This document shows, piece after piece, positions 8,852 through 16,840 of a stretch of DNA of 32,329 nucleotides; the stretch's first letter is position 1, and each line of letters opens with the position of its first letter. A program made the position numbers and the translations under genes. Under the pieces are notes generated by a model. That model was not told the origin of the DNA. It saw nothing but the letters and a program-made list of their open reading frames with translations, and did no database searches. This DNA comes from Clostridia bacterium (GTDB taxonomy: Bacteria > Bacillota > Clostridia > Oscillospirales > CAG-382). Location of the stretch: contig CAAEPN010000076.1 in the NCBI GenBank assembly GCA_900757905.1, positions 1-32,329 of the forward strand, in the 5' to 3' direction.

Positions 8852-8880
8852 TTGACAAATAAGGAAGAATCATGTATAAT
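8852..8880 (+). promoter_or_regulatory. Consensus sigma-A promoter of the EPS locus
   Basis: TTGACA (8852-8857) and TATAAT (8875-8880) are both perfect consensus boxes with a 17-base spacer. Transcription should start near 8887, giving a leader of about 180 bases that contains the riboswitch. Such a strong promoter makes sense if control is exerted after initiation. Confidence 0.93.
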
Positions 8881-8894
8881 TTTAACGTTAATCA

Positions 8895-8922
8895 AAGCGC
8901 TTATGTGGACGAAAGAGCGCTT
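8895..8922 (+). promoter_or_regulatory. Leader hairpin 5' of the riboswitch
   Basis: AAGCGCT (8895-8901) and AGCGCTT (8916-8922) form a perfect 7-bp stem with a 14-base loop. It lies between the expected transcription start and the riboswitch core. No U-run follows, so it is not a terminator; it may stabilise the 5' end or help folding. Confidence 0.5.
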
Positions 8923-8935
8923 GTATAAATTTATA

Positions 8936-9011
8936 TTTTCGGCAAACCCATTGAAAAATGGGGACGCAAAGTAAAGTGTCTAACCCGGAAACGGAATGAT
9001 CGACTGACTGC
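8936..9011 (+). promoter_or_regulatory. Class I cyclic-di-GMP riboswitch (GEMM-I)
   Basis: The aptamer shows the hallmark GEMM-I core. GGCAAAC (8941-8947) leads into a perfect 6-bp hairpin CCCATT/AATGGG closed by a GAAA tetraloop (8953-8956), and this is followed by GACGCAAAG (8963-8971). A second arm follows with TCTAA (8979-8983) facing ATGAT (8996-9000), as expected for the receptor of the GAAA loop, and a CCG-GAAA-CGG tip. Class I aptamers bind c-di-GMP at the junction of these helices. The 3' strand (9002-9011) is also the 5' arm of the terminator at 9002-9032. Ligand binding should therefore hold this strand in the aptamer and block termination, predicting an ON switch. The class call is strong; the ON direction is inference. 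Confidence 0.93.
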
Positions 9012-9039
9012 ATAGTTTTTTTGCGGCCAGTCTTTTTTT
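9002..9039 (+). terminator. Riboswitch-controlled intrinsic terminator
   Basis: GACTGACTGC (9002-9011) pairs with GCGGCCAGTC (9023-9032) as a 10-bp stem with one A-C mismatch and one G-T wobble. The loop is 11 bases and seven T residues follow (9033-9039). The 5' arm is part of the riboswitch 3' strand, and the first EPS ribosome site begins 14 bases after the T-run. This is a classic expression platform. Confidence 0.88.
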
Positions 9040-9065
9040 ATTTATCATGAATTGGAGGCAACAGT

Positions 9066-9764
9066 ATGAATCAGACAGAACAGGAAGTATTCATCGATTA
9101 CGAAAAAGTGGACGAAAAAACAAAAGCCGGTATGGATCGCTTGTTTAAGGCGCCGAAAAAGAATTTTTGGTTGAAAAAACGCACCTTTGACCTTGTCGTT
9201 TCCTTGCTTGCCTTGTTGATTCTCTCTCCGTTTCTTCTCATTATTTACATATTTATCTTTATCGACGATCCGCACGGCAGTCCGATCTTCCGTCAAAAGC
9301 GCGTCGGACGGCACGGAAAGCTGTTCACCATGTACAAATTCCGCACCATGGTCTGCAACGCCGAGGAACTGAAGAAGCAGCTCGAAACGCAGAATGAAAT
9401 GGACGGCCCGGTCTTTAAGATCAAGAACGATCCGCGTATCACGCGTATGGGACATTTTTTGAGAACGACCAGCATTGATGAAATTTTGCAGCTTGTCAAT
9501 GTCGTAAAAGGTGATATGAGCCTTGTCGGCCCGCGTCCGCCGCTTCCCGACGAGGTAGCAAAGTACGACGATTACCAAAAGCTCCGCCTTGTGGTCACAC
9601 CCGGTCTTACCTGCATCTGGCAGACCGCAAGCGACCGCAACGACATCCCGTTCGACGAATGGGTGGAAATGGACATCGACTATATCGAGCACAGAACCAT
9701 GCTTATGGACCTTAAAGTACTCTTTAAGACCGCGCTTGTGGTCATCACGCGCGAAGGACGATAA
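9066..9764 (+). CDS. EPS-priming sugar-1-phosphate transferase (WcaJ/Bac_transf family)
   Basis: This membrane enzyme should load the first sugar phosphate onto undecaprenyl phosphate, starting EPS repeat-unit assembly. The 232-residue product has a short basic N-terminus, one hydrophobic segment (about 41-66) and the cytoplasmic catalytic domain. Family motifs are FRQKRVGRHG (75-84), MYKFRTM (89-95), DPRITRMGHFLR (122-133), SLVGPRPPLP (152-161) and PGLTCIWQ. It lacks the extra four-helix N-terminal domain of WbaP/WcaJ and so resembles the minimal PglC-like form. GGAGG lies 7 bases before the ATG. It is the first gene after the c-di-GMP riboswitch, so all repeat-unit synthesis is gated by it. 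The sugar (galactose, glucose or other) cannot be told. Confidence 0.93.
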   Translation: MNQTEQEVFIDYEKVDEKTKAGMDRLFKAPKKNFWLKKRTFDLVVSLLALLILSPFLLIIYIFIFIDDPHGSPIFRQKRVGRHGKLFTMYKFRTMVCNAEELKKQLETQNEMDGPVFKIKNDPRITRMGHFLRTTSIDEILQLVNVVKGDMSLVGPRPPLPDEVAKYDDYQKLRLVVTPGLTCIWQTASDRNDIPFDEWVEMDIDYIEHRTMLMDLKVLFKTALVVITREGR

Positions 9765-9787
9765 ACGGACAACCTGGAGGAATACGC

Positions 9788-10888
9788 ATGAGAATCGCCA
9801 TGATCGGGCATAAGGATTTCCCGTCCCGTTCCGGAGGAATCGAAGTAGTTGTATATGAGCTTGCCACGCGTCTTGTGAAAATGGGACATGAGGTAACGCT
9901 CTACAACCGCGGCAAGAATCCGGATGGCAACCATTACTTTGTGGAGGGCGCAGAGGTCTACCGCACGTTCACCTTTAAAAAGCAGTCGCTCAACGCCATG
10001 GTCGCGTCGGTCACAGCCACTTTTTCGGCGCTTACGCGGCGCTACGATATCCTGCACTTTCATGCGTTAGGCCCGTCGGTCATGATTGTCTTGGCAAAGC
10101 TTTTCGGCCGCAAGACCGTTGCAACGGTACACGGACTCGATTGGCAGAGAGCCAAATGGAACCGATTTGCGTCGGCTTATCTGAAGCTCGGTGAACGCGT
10201 TATCGCAAAATATGCCGACGAGGTCATCGTTCTTTCGGAAAACGTGAAAGAATACTTCAAAACCACCTATGGCCGCGAAACAACGTTTATCGAAAACGCC
10301 ATCCGTCCGATAAAACCGTTACAGCCCTTTCTGATAGCCGAGCGTTTCGGTCTTGAAAAACACGGCTATATCCTGTATCTTGCACGCATTGTTCCCGAAA
10401 AGGGCTTACATTATCTGATTGAAGCGTATAAGCGCGTCAAGACCGACAAAAAGTTAGTCATTGCCGGAGAACTTCCGAAAAACGACTACGGCGCGTTTAT
10501 AAAAAACGAGGCCGGCGGCAATAAAAACATCGTGTTTACCGGCTTTGTGAGCGGCGATATGCTGGACGAGCTGTATACGAACTGCGCTTTGTACGTGCTG
10601 CCGAGCGAGGTGGAAGGACTTGCGCTCACGCTGTTGGAGGCCATGTCCGCCGGTGCGCGCTGTCTTGTCAGCGACATACCCGAAAATACGGCAGTCACCC
10701 GTGATTTCGCAGTCTCCTTCAAAAGCATGGATGTGGATTCTCTCACGCAAAAGCTAAGCGTATTACTTAACGCGCCGGATGAAAATCTGTATGCCAAAGA
10801 ACAGCGTGCTTATATTATGGAAAACTATAACTATGAAAATGTCGTAAAAAAAACCGAACAAATCTACCGCAAAGCCCTGAATAAATAG
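9788..10888 (+). CDS. GT4-family glycosyltransferase
   Basis: This is a 366-residue GT-B-fold retaining glycosyltransferase, cytoplasmic and acting on the lipid-linked repeat unit. The N-terminal domain begins MRIAMIGHKDFPSRSGGIEV, with the glycine-rich acceptor loop typical of the rhamnosyl- or galactosyl-transferase-like (DUF1972/RfaB-like) branch. The C-terminal domain holds the donor-binding E-x7-E motif (E276...E284 within PSEVEGLALTLLEAM). It has a GGAGG ribosome site and starts 23 bases after the priming transferase, so it probably adds the second sugar. The donor is unknown. Confidence 0.93.
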   Translation: MRIAMIGHKDFPSRSGGIEVVVYELATRLVKMGHEVTLYNRGKNPDGNHYFVEGAEVYRTFTFKKQSLNAMVASVTATFSALTRRYDILHFHALGPSVMIVLAKLFGRKTVATVHGLDWQRAKWNRFASAYLKLGERVIAKYADEVIVLSENVKEYFKTTYGRETTFIENAIRPIKPLQPFLIAERFGLEKHGYILYLARIVPEKGLHYLIEAYKRVKTDKKLVIAGELPKNDYGAFIKNEAGGNKNIVFTGFVSGDMLDELYTNCALYVLPSEVEGLALTLLEAMSAGARCLVSDIPENTAVTRDFAVSFKSMDVDSLTQKLSVLLNAPDENLYAKEQRAYIMENYNYENVVKKTEQIYRKALNK

Positions 10889-10904
10889 AAAGCGAGGATT
10901 GGCC

Positions 10905-12164
10905 TTGAATCCGAATCTCACTTCCCTTGAAAAAAACCAAAAGAAAAAGAAAAAAAAGATCAACAATATCACCCGTGCGCTCGATTACGCCTGGAAAAAC
11001 ACCTGCGATGTATTAAAGAGCAAAACGGATGAGGACGTGATGGACAAATGGTTCAACAACTTTTCCATTGCCCGCGTCAAGAAAAACTTAGTGGTGTTCC
11101 GCTATACCGGAAACGACGATCTGTCGGAGTTCTATGCGGAATACTACGACATGTTCACCGCGTGCTTTTTCGATACCATCGGCTATGAGACCGATATCAA
11201 GATCGAGCAGGTGAAGATTGCCGAATACAAGAACAAAAGCCGCCTTTCACGCATTCTTGCCGGTATTTTCGCGTGTATACTCGTGTGCGCAGCCGGCGTT
11301 GTGGCGCTTATCGGCATGAATTATATCGACAATCTGACTTTTGAAGAGGATTTCTATCAGGTCGGAAACGGAAAGATCGCCGGAAATCTGCGAATTATTC
11401 AGCTTTCCGATCTGCATGCCTCAAGTTTCGGCACGGATAACAGTACGCTTATCGAACGCATTACTCTCTTGAAGCCGGATATCATCGTAACCACCGGCGA
11501 CATGGTGGATAAGCACGATTCGGTACAAAGCGTGGTGGCTCTATACGAAAAGCTTGCCGAGATCGCACCGGTATACGCAGCCTACGGCAACAACGAGGAC
11601 GATATCGTATACGGGCTTCGCATGACGCGCGACGAGCTTGAACATCTCACGGACGGCGACCCGGCAAACCTGATAAAGAGCGATGATACGCTTCGCGCTT
11701 CTCTTGAAGCGGTCGGCGTGAAAGTGCTTTTAAACGAACAAGCGACGCTTACGGTCGGCGAAAACACCGTGGATATCTACGGCGTGCTGACCACGAACCC
11801 TTCGGCATTCTGGGAATATTGCGGCGAGAGCTACGATTCATTTTTAAACGAGGACACCGGAAACTTCAAGGTTCTTCTCTGCCACGAGCCGTATGTGTTC
11901 GAAACCTTCGGCGACGGGTATTGGGGCGATCTTGTTCTCTGCGGCCACACGCACGGCGGCATTGTCCGCCTGCCGTATCTTGGCGGTCTGTATGAGCGCA
12001 AAAACGGCCTTTTCCCGGAAAAAAAGCAGGAAGACACCTACATCGCCGGAAAATATGACCTTTCCGGCAAGACGCTTATCGTGAACCGCGGTCTTTCCAA
12101 CAAGGGAATCATCCGGATAAGCAATCAACCGGAGCTTGTCGTTATCGACATCAACCGCTACTAA
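10905..12164 (+). CDS. Membrane-anchored metallophosphoesterase with DnaA-domain-I-like N-terminus
   Basis: Three parts are visible. After a Lys-rich start, residues about 22-103 follow the pattern of the DnaA N-terminal domain (domain I): W30 and a helix, the D47-K-W-F turn, the strand NLVVFRY, an acidic helix ending EYYDMF, then a final strand ETDIKIEQV. Next is one membrane helix (about 117-138). The rest (about 160-419) is a calcineurin-like phosphoesterase of the YkuE/YaeI type with D169-x-H171, GD199, G228-N229-N230-E, H327 and GH348-T-H350. With the N-terminus inside, the phosphoesterase would lie outside the membrane. Start: TTG at 10905 with GCGAGGA upstream; the in-frame TTG at 10899 lies too close to it. 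The EPS context suggests a lipid- or sugar-phosphate substrate, which is inference. The phosphoesterase is certain; the DnaA-like part is by eye. Confidence 0.85.
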   Translation: MNPNLTSLEKNQKKKKKKINNITRALDYAWKNTCDVLKSKTDEDVMDKWFNNFSIARVKKNLVVFRYTGNDDLSEFYAEYYDMFTACFFDTIGYETDIKIEQVKIAEYKNKSRLSRILAGIFACILVCAAGVVALIGMNYIDNLTFEEDFYQVGNGKIAGNLRIIQLSDLHASSFGTDNSTLIERITLLKPDIIVTTGDMVDKHDSVQSVVALYEKLAEIAPVYAAYGNNEDDIVYGLRMTRDELEHLTDGDPANLIKSDDTLRASLEAVGVKVLLNEQATLTVGENTVDIYGVLTTNPSAFWEYCGESYDSFLNEDTGNFKVLLCHEPYVFETFGDGYWGDLVLCGHTHGGIVRLPYLGGLYERKNGLFPEKKQEDTYIAGKYDLSGKTLIVNRGLSNKGIIRISNQPELVVIDINRY

Positions 12165-12180
12165 CGCAGGAGGAAAAAAC

Positions 12181-13590
12181 ATGCTGCTCAAACTATGTAT
12201 GCTTGCTGTTGCCGCGATAATCGTCTTTTCGATCGCCGTTATTGCCGTTAAGACCGCGCATTTCCCGTATTCCCGCGTCAAGAGCTTTCTGCTTGCCAAG
12301 CGCCGCGTGCGTGCGTCAGCCTTTGTTCTGACATTCTTATTCACATTTGCGGTCTTTTTTGGCTTTCATATGAACAAAAACGGCTTTAAGCAAGCCATTG
12401 TTTCGCTTAACTATACCGAAGCCTCCAAAGCGCAGAATTCCAACGGCACGCGCTTCGAAATGGCGGAGATCTTAGACAATGCCGTCATTGCGCGTGCGAT
12501 CGAAAAGGGCGGCTTTACCGATGTCACGGTGCGCGATCTCAAAAAATGCCTGTCGGTCGAGCCGACCGTGCAAGGCAACTCCCTTTCGGAGGCAGGCTAC
12601 CACATTTCCACCGAATTCCGCATTACCTATACTGCGAACAAAAATACAGCCGGTCTTGACGCGGAAAACGTGGTTCAGTTAGTCGGCGACGCGTTTAAGG
12701 AGTTTTATATTTCAAAGTACGCCGACGATTTCTCGGTCATGAATTTTACCGCCGAAAAGGACGACGAGGCCGGCAGATCGGACTATCTTGACATTGTTAC
12801 CTATCTGCAAAAGCAGTCACAGATCATCACCAATTATATGTACGGCATGGCCGACAAGAACTCAAGCTTTGTTTCCTCGGACGGCGAGACCTTCTATTCC
12901 ATTGCCTCTAAGGTGGCAAACTTAAACACCGAGCAGATCGAAAACAACATTAAGGCCTATATCACGCAGAACGGCATTTCCAAAGACCCGGCCGAGTACA
13001 TCGAACGTCTTGCCTATAAGAACACGCTTCTCGACTATGACGCCAAGCGCGCCCGCAGCTCGTTCAATACCCGGAACACGGCGGTCGGCATGTATGCCGA
13101 AGAAATGACGCGCGTGGTGCTTGTGCCGACATGGGACGACGCGGCGGAATTCTATATGGGCCGCACCAAGGTCGGTATCGACGAGCTGTCCGTTGAAGCC
13201 GAATCCTACAGTAAGCAGTCGGAAGAATACTATAAGCAGATCAACACCAACAACGACCTTATCACGCGTCTTTCGCAGTCCTCTGCCTTCGGACGCAACG
13301 CTTCCCTTGACCGCATGATCGATGAGGTGGAAAGCGAGCTTGAAAAATACGCCGCGTGCGCCACCCGTATCAGCCAAGAGTATTCCGAAACGCGCATGAA
13401 CAACTGCATAAGCGTAAGCGTTACGGATAACACGTTTTTAAAGAAAGCGGTCGTCAGCGCGGGACTTGTTCTGATGTTCTTCTTTGCGCTTTATCTGTAC
13501 GGCATTGCCGGCGAGCTTCTCAAAAACAGCAATATGACGCTGATATTGGAGGATACCGAGGAAGTAAGCGAGAAAGACGCTGACGCTTAA
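12181..13590 (+). CDS. Polysaccharide co-polymerase (Wzz/PCP-like) membrane protein 1
   Basis: This 469-residue protein has two N-terminal hydrophobic helices (about 5-24 and 46-63), a long extracytoplasmic helical region and a C-terminal membrane helix (about 423-444), with a 25-residue acidic cytoplasmic tail. The stretch after the second helix, AIVSLNYTEASKAQNSNGTR, resembles the start of the Wzz domain, as do its length and coiled-coil character. Such proteins set EPS chain length together with Wzy. The start is the ATG at 12181, preceded by GGAGGAAAA; an upstream in-frame ATG (12136) lies inside the previous gene. It has no kinase or GGDEF domain. Wzz assignment rests on architecture and neighbourhood more than on sequence motifs. 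Confidence 0.75.
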   Translation: MLLKLCMLAVAAIIVFSIAVIAVKTAHFPYSRVKSFLLAKRRVRASAFVLTFLFTFAVFFGFHMNKNGFKQAIVSLNYTEASKAQNSNGTRFEMAEILDNAVIARAIEKGGFTDVTVRDLKKCLSVEPTVQGNSLSEAGYHISTEFRITYTANKNTAGLDAENVVQLVGDAFKEFYISKYADDFSVMNFTAEKDDEAGRSDYLDIVTYLQKQSQIITNYMYGMADKNSSFVSSDGETFYSIASKVANLNTEQIENNIKAYITQNGISKDPAEYIERLAYKNTLLDYDAKRARSSFNTRNTAVGMYAEEMTRVVLVPTWDDAAEFYMGRTKVGIDELSVEAESYSKQSEEYYKQINTNNDLITRLSQSSAFGRNASLDRMIDEVESELEKYAACATRISQEYSETRMNNCISVSVTDNTFLKKAVVSAGLVLMFFFALYLYGIAGELLKNSNMTLILEDTEEVSEKDADA

Positions 13591-13619
13591 CGCGGCAGAG
13601 AAAAGGAGATAAAGCCAAC

Positions 13620-15554
13620 ATGAGAAAATTTGAATTTTCACGCTATATCAAAAAATTCCTGCCGTTTATCGTGGTGCTCTGCATTCTTTTGACGGCGGCG
13701 GTATATTTCGTCCTGTCCTCGTCGCAGAAATATGTTGCATCCACCGTCATTCATTACGATTACGATATGGCAAAATCCGGCCTTGCGCCCGACGGAACCG
13801 AGCTTGACGTCAACGAGATCAAATCGTCGGCTATCATGACCAAGGTCACGGCCAATCTCGGCCTTGACGAGGGCATTTATTCCATCGATTCACTGCTTTC
13901 GCGCGTCAACATCACCGAGGTCATCGACGCCGATGAAGCGGCCAGAAAGCAGGCCATGCTCGACAACGGCGAGGAATATACCGAAGAACCGACGACCTAT
14001 ATCGTTTCGTTTGTGGCGAAAAAGAACGAAGGCATGGGCTTTGCGCGGTTGGTGCTCGATGAGATCATCAGTATTTATTATTCGGAATTCGGTGAAAAAT
14101 ACCTCAATTCCAGCTCGACCGTCAACGCGCTTACCGATATCTATAACGAGCCTTACGATTACATCGAAATGATGGACCTTATCGATGAAAACATTAACGA
14201 GACCATGCAGGCGCTCAACCGCCGCTCGTCGAGCAATCTGTATTTTCGCGCTACCGATACCGGCCTTTCCTTTGCCGACCTTGCCAACGAATTCTATTAT
14301 TTGCAGGATACCAAGGTAGCAAGGCTCTATTCGCGCATTTTCGGGCATCAGCTTACCAAAAACAAAGCCGTTTTGGTATCCGACTACACCGAGCGTATCA
14401 ATCAGAATAACATTTCCAACCTTTCCGAGGAAGGCAAGATAAACGATATTCTTCAGATCATCGACGATTATGTCACTAAAATGCGCGATTCCGGCAATAC
14501 CAATATCAGCTATGAATACATCCTCGATCAAGTCTACGAAAAAGAGTTCGGCGACCAGCTCTCGGCCGACCACACCGTTACCTACGACAAGCTTATCTAC
14601 AGCTGGCGAGACCGCACCGATACGCGCGAATATGCCATAATCCAGTCAGCGTACTATCAGTATTTGATCAACACCTTCACCGAATGCAAAGGAACCTGCG
14701 GCGGACTCTGCGCCTATTCCGACAAGACCTGCGCAGCGCTTTCCGAACCGGATAACGAAGAACTGCGGCAATCGGTAGAGGAGGAGATCAAAGAGCTTGT
14801 CGGCGAGTTAAATAAGTTCCATACGCTTGCCGAGCGCACCAATACCGAATACAACAAATACCTCGGCGCAAAGTACATCTCTACTCTCTCCAGCGTTTCG
14901 GTAAGCGAGAGCGTTGACGTGATGTTATACACCGCCATTGCGGCCGTGTTCTTCCTCATCGTCTGCCTGTTCGGCGGCGTGCTGCTCGGACGTATCAACG
15001 ACATCGTCGAGTATTTGTTCTTTACCGACCACTTAACCGGCTTTGCCAACCGTATCGCCTTTGATAACTACTTAAAGAGCAACGACCGCAAGATTTTGGA
15101 CGACGGCATTGTCTGCATGACGTTCCGTGTTGTCAACCAAGCGCAGCTCAACGAAACCTATGGACGCGACGGCGGCGACGGAGCAATTAAATTTGTTGCC
15201 GGTCTTATCAAGGAAGCGTTCGGCTCGTTAGAAGCTTTTTGCGTGTACAACGGCAATGCACAGTTTATCGTCTTTACAAGCCGCACCGACTATATCACGG
15301 TCGAGCATATCATGAAGCGCCTTTCGCTGTTGCTTGAACACCGTGAAAAGTATACCGAAACGGCGTTTGAATACGAAATGGGATTAGCTGAGACCTCGGT
15401 CAACGGTATCCGCAAAATCCGCGCACTGCTCACTAAGGCTATGTCCAAAAAGAAGCAGTATACGGCGCAAGCCGTTTCCGAAAAGACGGATGATCGGACA
15501 GAAACCGCGCCGGAGGCCGGCAAGGCAGCGTTCGAAAAGGCAAGCAATGCATGA
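13620..15554 (+). CDS. PCP/Wzz-like membrane protein fused to a degenerate GGDEF domain
   Basis: The 644-residue product has membrane helix 1 (about 13-33), a Wzz-like extracytoplasmic domain with APDGTELDVNEIKSSAIM near its start, and a second helix (about 440-465). A cytoplasmic GGDEF-like domain (about 468-625) follows. The GGDEF fold is marked by TDHLTGFANRIAFDNYL and by ETYGRDGGDGAIKF. The signature GGDEF is replaced by G545-N-A-Q-F549, and no RxxD inhibitory site precedes it, so diguanylate cyclase activity is not expected. The domain may sense a nucleotide or act as a protein contact. Four cysteines (C356, C360, C364, C371) cluster in the extracytoplasmic part and could form disulphides. 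It ends in ATGA overlap with the polymerase gene. This domain pairing links chain-length control to signalling. Confidence 0.83.
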   Translation: MRKFEFSRYIKKFLPFIVVLCILLTAAVYFVLSSSQKYVASTVIHYDYDMAKSGLAPDGTELDVNEIKSSAIMTKVTANLGLDEGIYSIDSLLSRVNITEVIDADEAARKQAMLDNGEEYTEEPTTYIVSFVAKKNEGMGFARLVLDEIISIYYSEFGEKYLNSSSTVNALTDIYNEPYDYIEMMDLIDENINETMQALNRRSSSNLYFRATDTGLSFADLANEFYYLQDTKVARLYSRIFGHQLTKNKAVLVSDYTERINQNNISNLSEEGKINDILQIIDDYVTKMRDSGNTNISYEYILDQVYEKEFGDQLSADHTVTYDKLIYSWRDRTDTREYAIIQSAYYQYLINTFTECKGTCGGLCAYSDKTCAALSEPDNEELRQSVEEEIKELVGELNKFHTLAERTNTEYNKYLGAKYISTLSSVSVSESVDVMLYTAIAAVFFLIVCLFGGVLLGRINDIVEYLFFTDHLTGFANRIAFDNYLKSNDRKILDDGIVCMTFRVVNQAQLNETYGRDGGDGAIKFVAGLIKEAFGSLEAFCVYNGNAQFIVFTSRTDYITVEHIMKRLSLLLEHREKYTETAFEYEMGLAETSVNGIRKIRALLTKAMSKKKQYTAQAVSEKTDDRTETAPEAGKAAFEKASNA

Positions 15555-16840
15555 ATATCGGAAATAGATTTGCCGAAAAAGTCATCGCGGTCTACTTCTT
15601 TGCGTTAACCGTCATGATGTACTATTTTCTCGACAACACGTTGAATTTCAAGCTCAGCATTACCTTTCGGCACCTATTCGGGCTTATCATCATTGCGTCG
15701 GCGCTTGTCTGCTTTATGATTAAGCCGAATATCGCACACGCGTCGGTCAGCTTTAAATCGGCGTGCGTGATGGGATTGCCGTTACTCGTGACGCTGACGG
15801 CGTCCATGCTTGTGTGGGTGCTTGAAAGAAGCGAACTGCATGTCATCACGCGCGGACTGTCCTATTATTTCATCTTCATGAATTCCTTTCATGCCGCGCT
15901 GACTGCTGCGATGTTACTTTATCTGTTCGGCGAAAAGGCGATCTGGATGAATCTCGGCGCAATCGTGACAGCCAACCTCATGTTCATCGCGGCGGTGGTC
16001 GCAAAAAACGGCGTCGGGCCTTTTGTATCGGAGTTTATCACGCTTGTCATGACCTTTGCCGGGAACACCGGCGACGTCATTCGTCAGGCCGAAGTGCATG
16101 AGCTTGCATTCTGTCTTGGCGCATACCTTTTGTATATGCTGCTGTTCCCGAAAAAGGGACTCGGCTATCTTATCGGCTTTTCGCTCGCCGGCTTCTGCTT
16201 TGTCGCGGCATTCAAGCGAATTGCAGTCATCGCGGTGGCGGCGGCGCTCGCGTTTGGAATTTTCTGCCGCTTTCTCAAGGCGTACGGCAAGCAAAAGCTT
16301 GTTTCAAAGTTAATTACCGTGACGATGATTCTTGCTGTTGTGGTGCTTTTCGCCTACATCGGAATAGTAAAATCCGGTGTTTTCCAGCGCATGGAGGAGG
16401 CCGGCATCGATACCAGCGGCCGCGCCCGAATCTACCGGGCGGTGGATTCGTTCTATGAGTTTTCGCCGCGCTTTGTCGGCAACGGCATGGGCTTTTTGAC
16501 CTTCAAACTGAATTCCGGCTTCGATATCGGCGTCGGCGCGGTGCATAACGACTTTCTCGATTACTTCATCAATCTCGGCTTTTGGGGTTTCCTTTTGTGG
16601 TTAGTCACCTTTACGCTTGTGCGCACGAGGTTTTTCGGACGCGACGGCTTTACCGACGGTGAAATTTCCGCAGCGGCGATCCTTTTGTATGTCCTCATCG
16701 TTTCTGCAACCGACAATACCATGAACTACCATGTGTTCAACACGACCGTAGCCATGCTTCTTATCGGACACGGCTATGAGCAGCAGGCGGCGCTTGCCCA
16801 AAAGCGCTTATTCGGAAGAACGGAGGAAACACAAGCATGA
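15551..16840 (+). CDS. EPS polymerase / O-antigen ligase-like protein (Wzy)
   Basis: This 429-residue protein is strongly hydrophobic, with about ten or more membrane helices. A large extracytoplasmic loop before the last helices carries RARIYRAVDSFYEF and the Wzy/WaaL-type signature GAVHNDFLDYFINLGFWG. Wzy joins lipid-linked repeat units outside the membrane. The start overlaps the PCP-GGDEF stop by ATGA, so the polymerase and its likely chain-length partner are translationally coupled. WaaL-type ligase activity is the alternative, but the locus has both a flippase and PCPs, which fits Wzy. Confidence 0.88.
   Translation: MNIGNRFAEKVIAVYFFALTVMMYYFLDNTLNFKLSITFRHLFGLIIIASALVCFMIKPNIAHASVSFKSACVMGLPLLVTLTASMLVWVLERSELHVITRGLSYYFIFMNSFHAALTAAMLLYLFGEKAIWMNLGAIVTANLMFIAAVVAKNGVGPFVSEFITLVMTFAGNTGDVIRQAEVHELAFCLGAYLLYMLLFPKKGLGYLIGFSLAGFCFVAAFKRIAVIAVAAALAFGIFCRFLKAYGKQKLVSKLITVTMILAVVVLFAYIGIVKSGVFQRMEEAGIDTSGRARIYRAVDSFYEFSPRFVGNGMGFLTFKLNSGFDIGVGAVHNDFLDYFINLGFWGFLLWLVTFTLVRTRFFGRDGFTDGEISAAAILLYVLIVSATDNTMNYHVFNTTVAMLLIGHGYEQQAALAQKRLFGRTEETQA

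Noticed and set aside
9045..9692. 215-codon minus-strand reading frame opposite the priming sugar transferase
   Set aside because: It lies wholly antisense to a well-motivated gene, has no family motifs, and arises from codon bias on the other strand.
13890..14573. 227-codon minus-strand reading frame opposite the PCP-GGDEF gene
   Set aside because: It is an antisense shadow with no ribosome site or recognisable domain.
15033..15430. PCP-GGDEF protein as an active diguanylate cyclase
   Set aside because: The signature is GNAQF, lacking the catalytic acidic residues, so cyclase activity is not expected.
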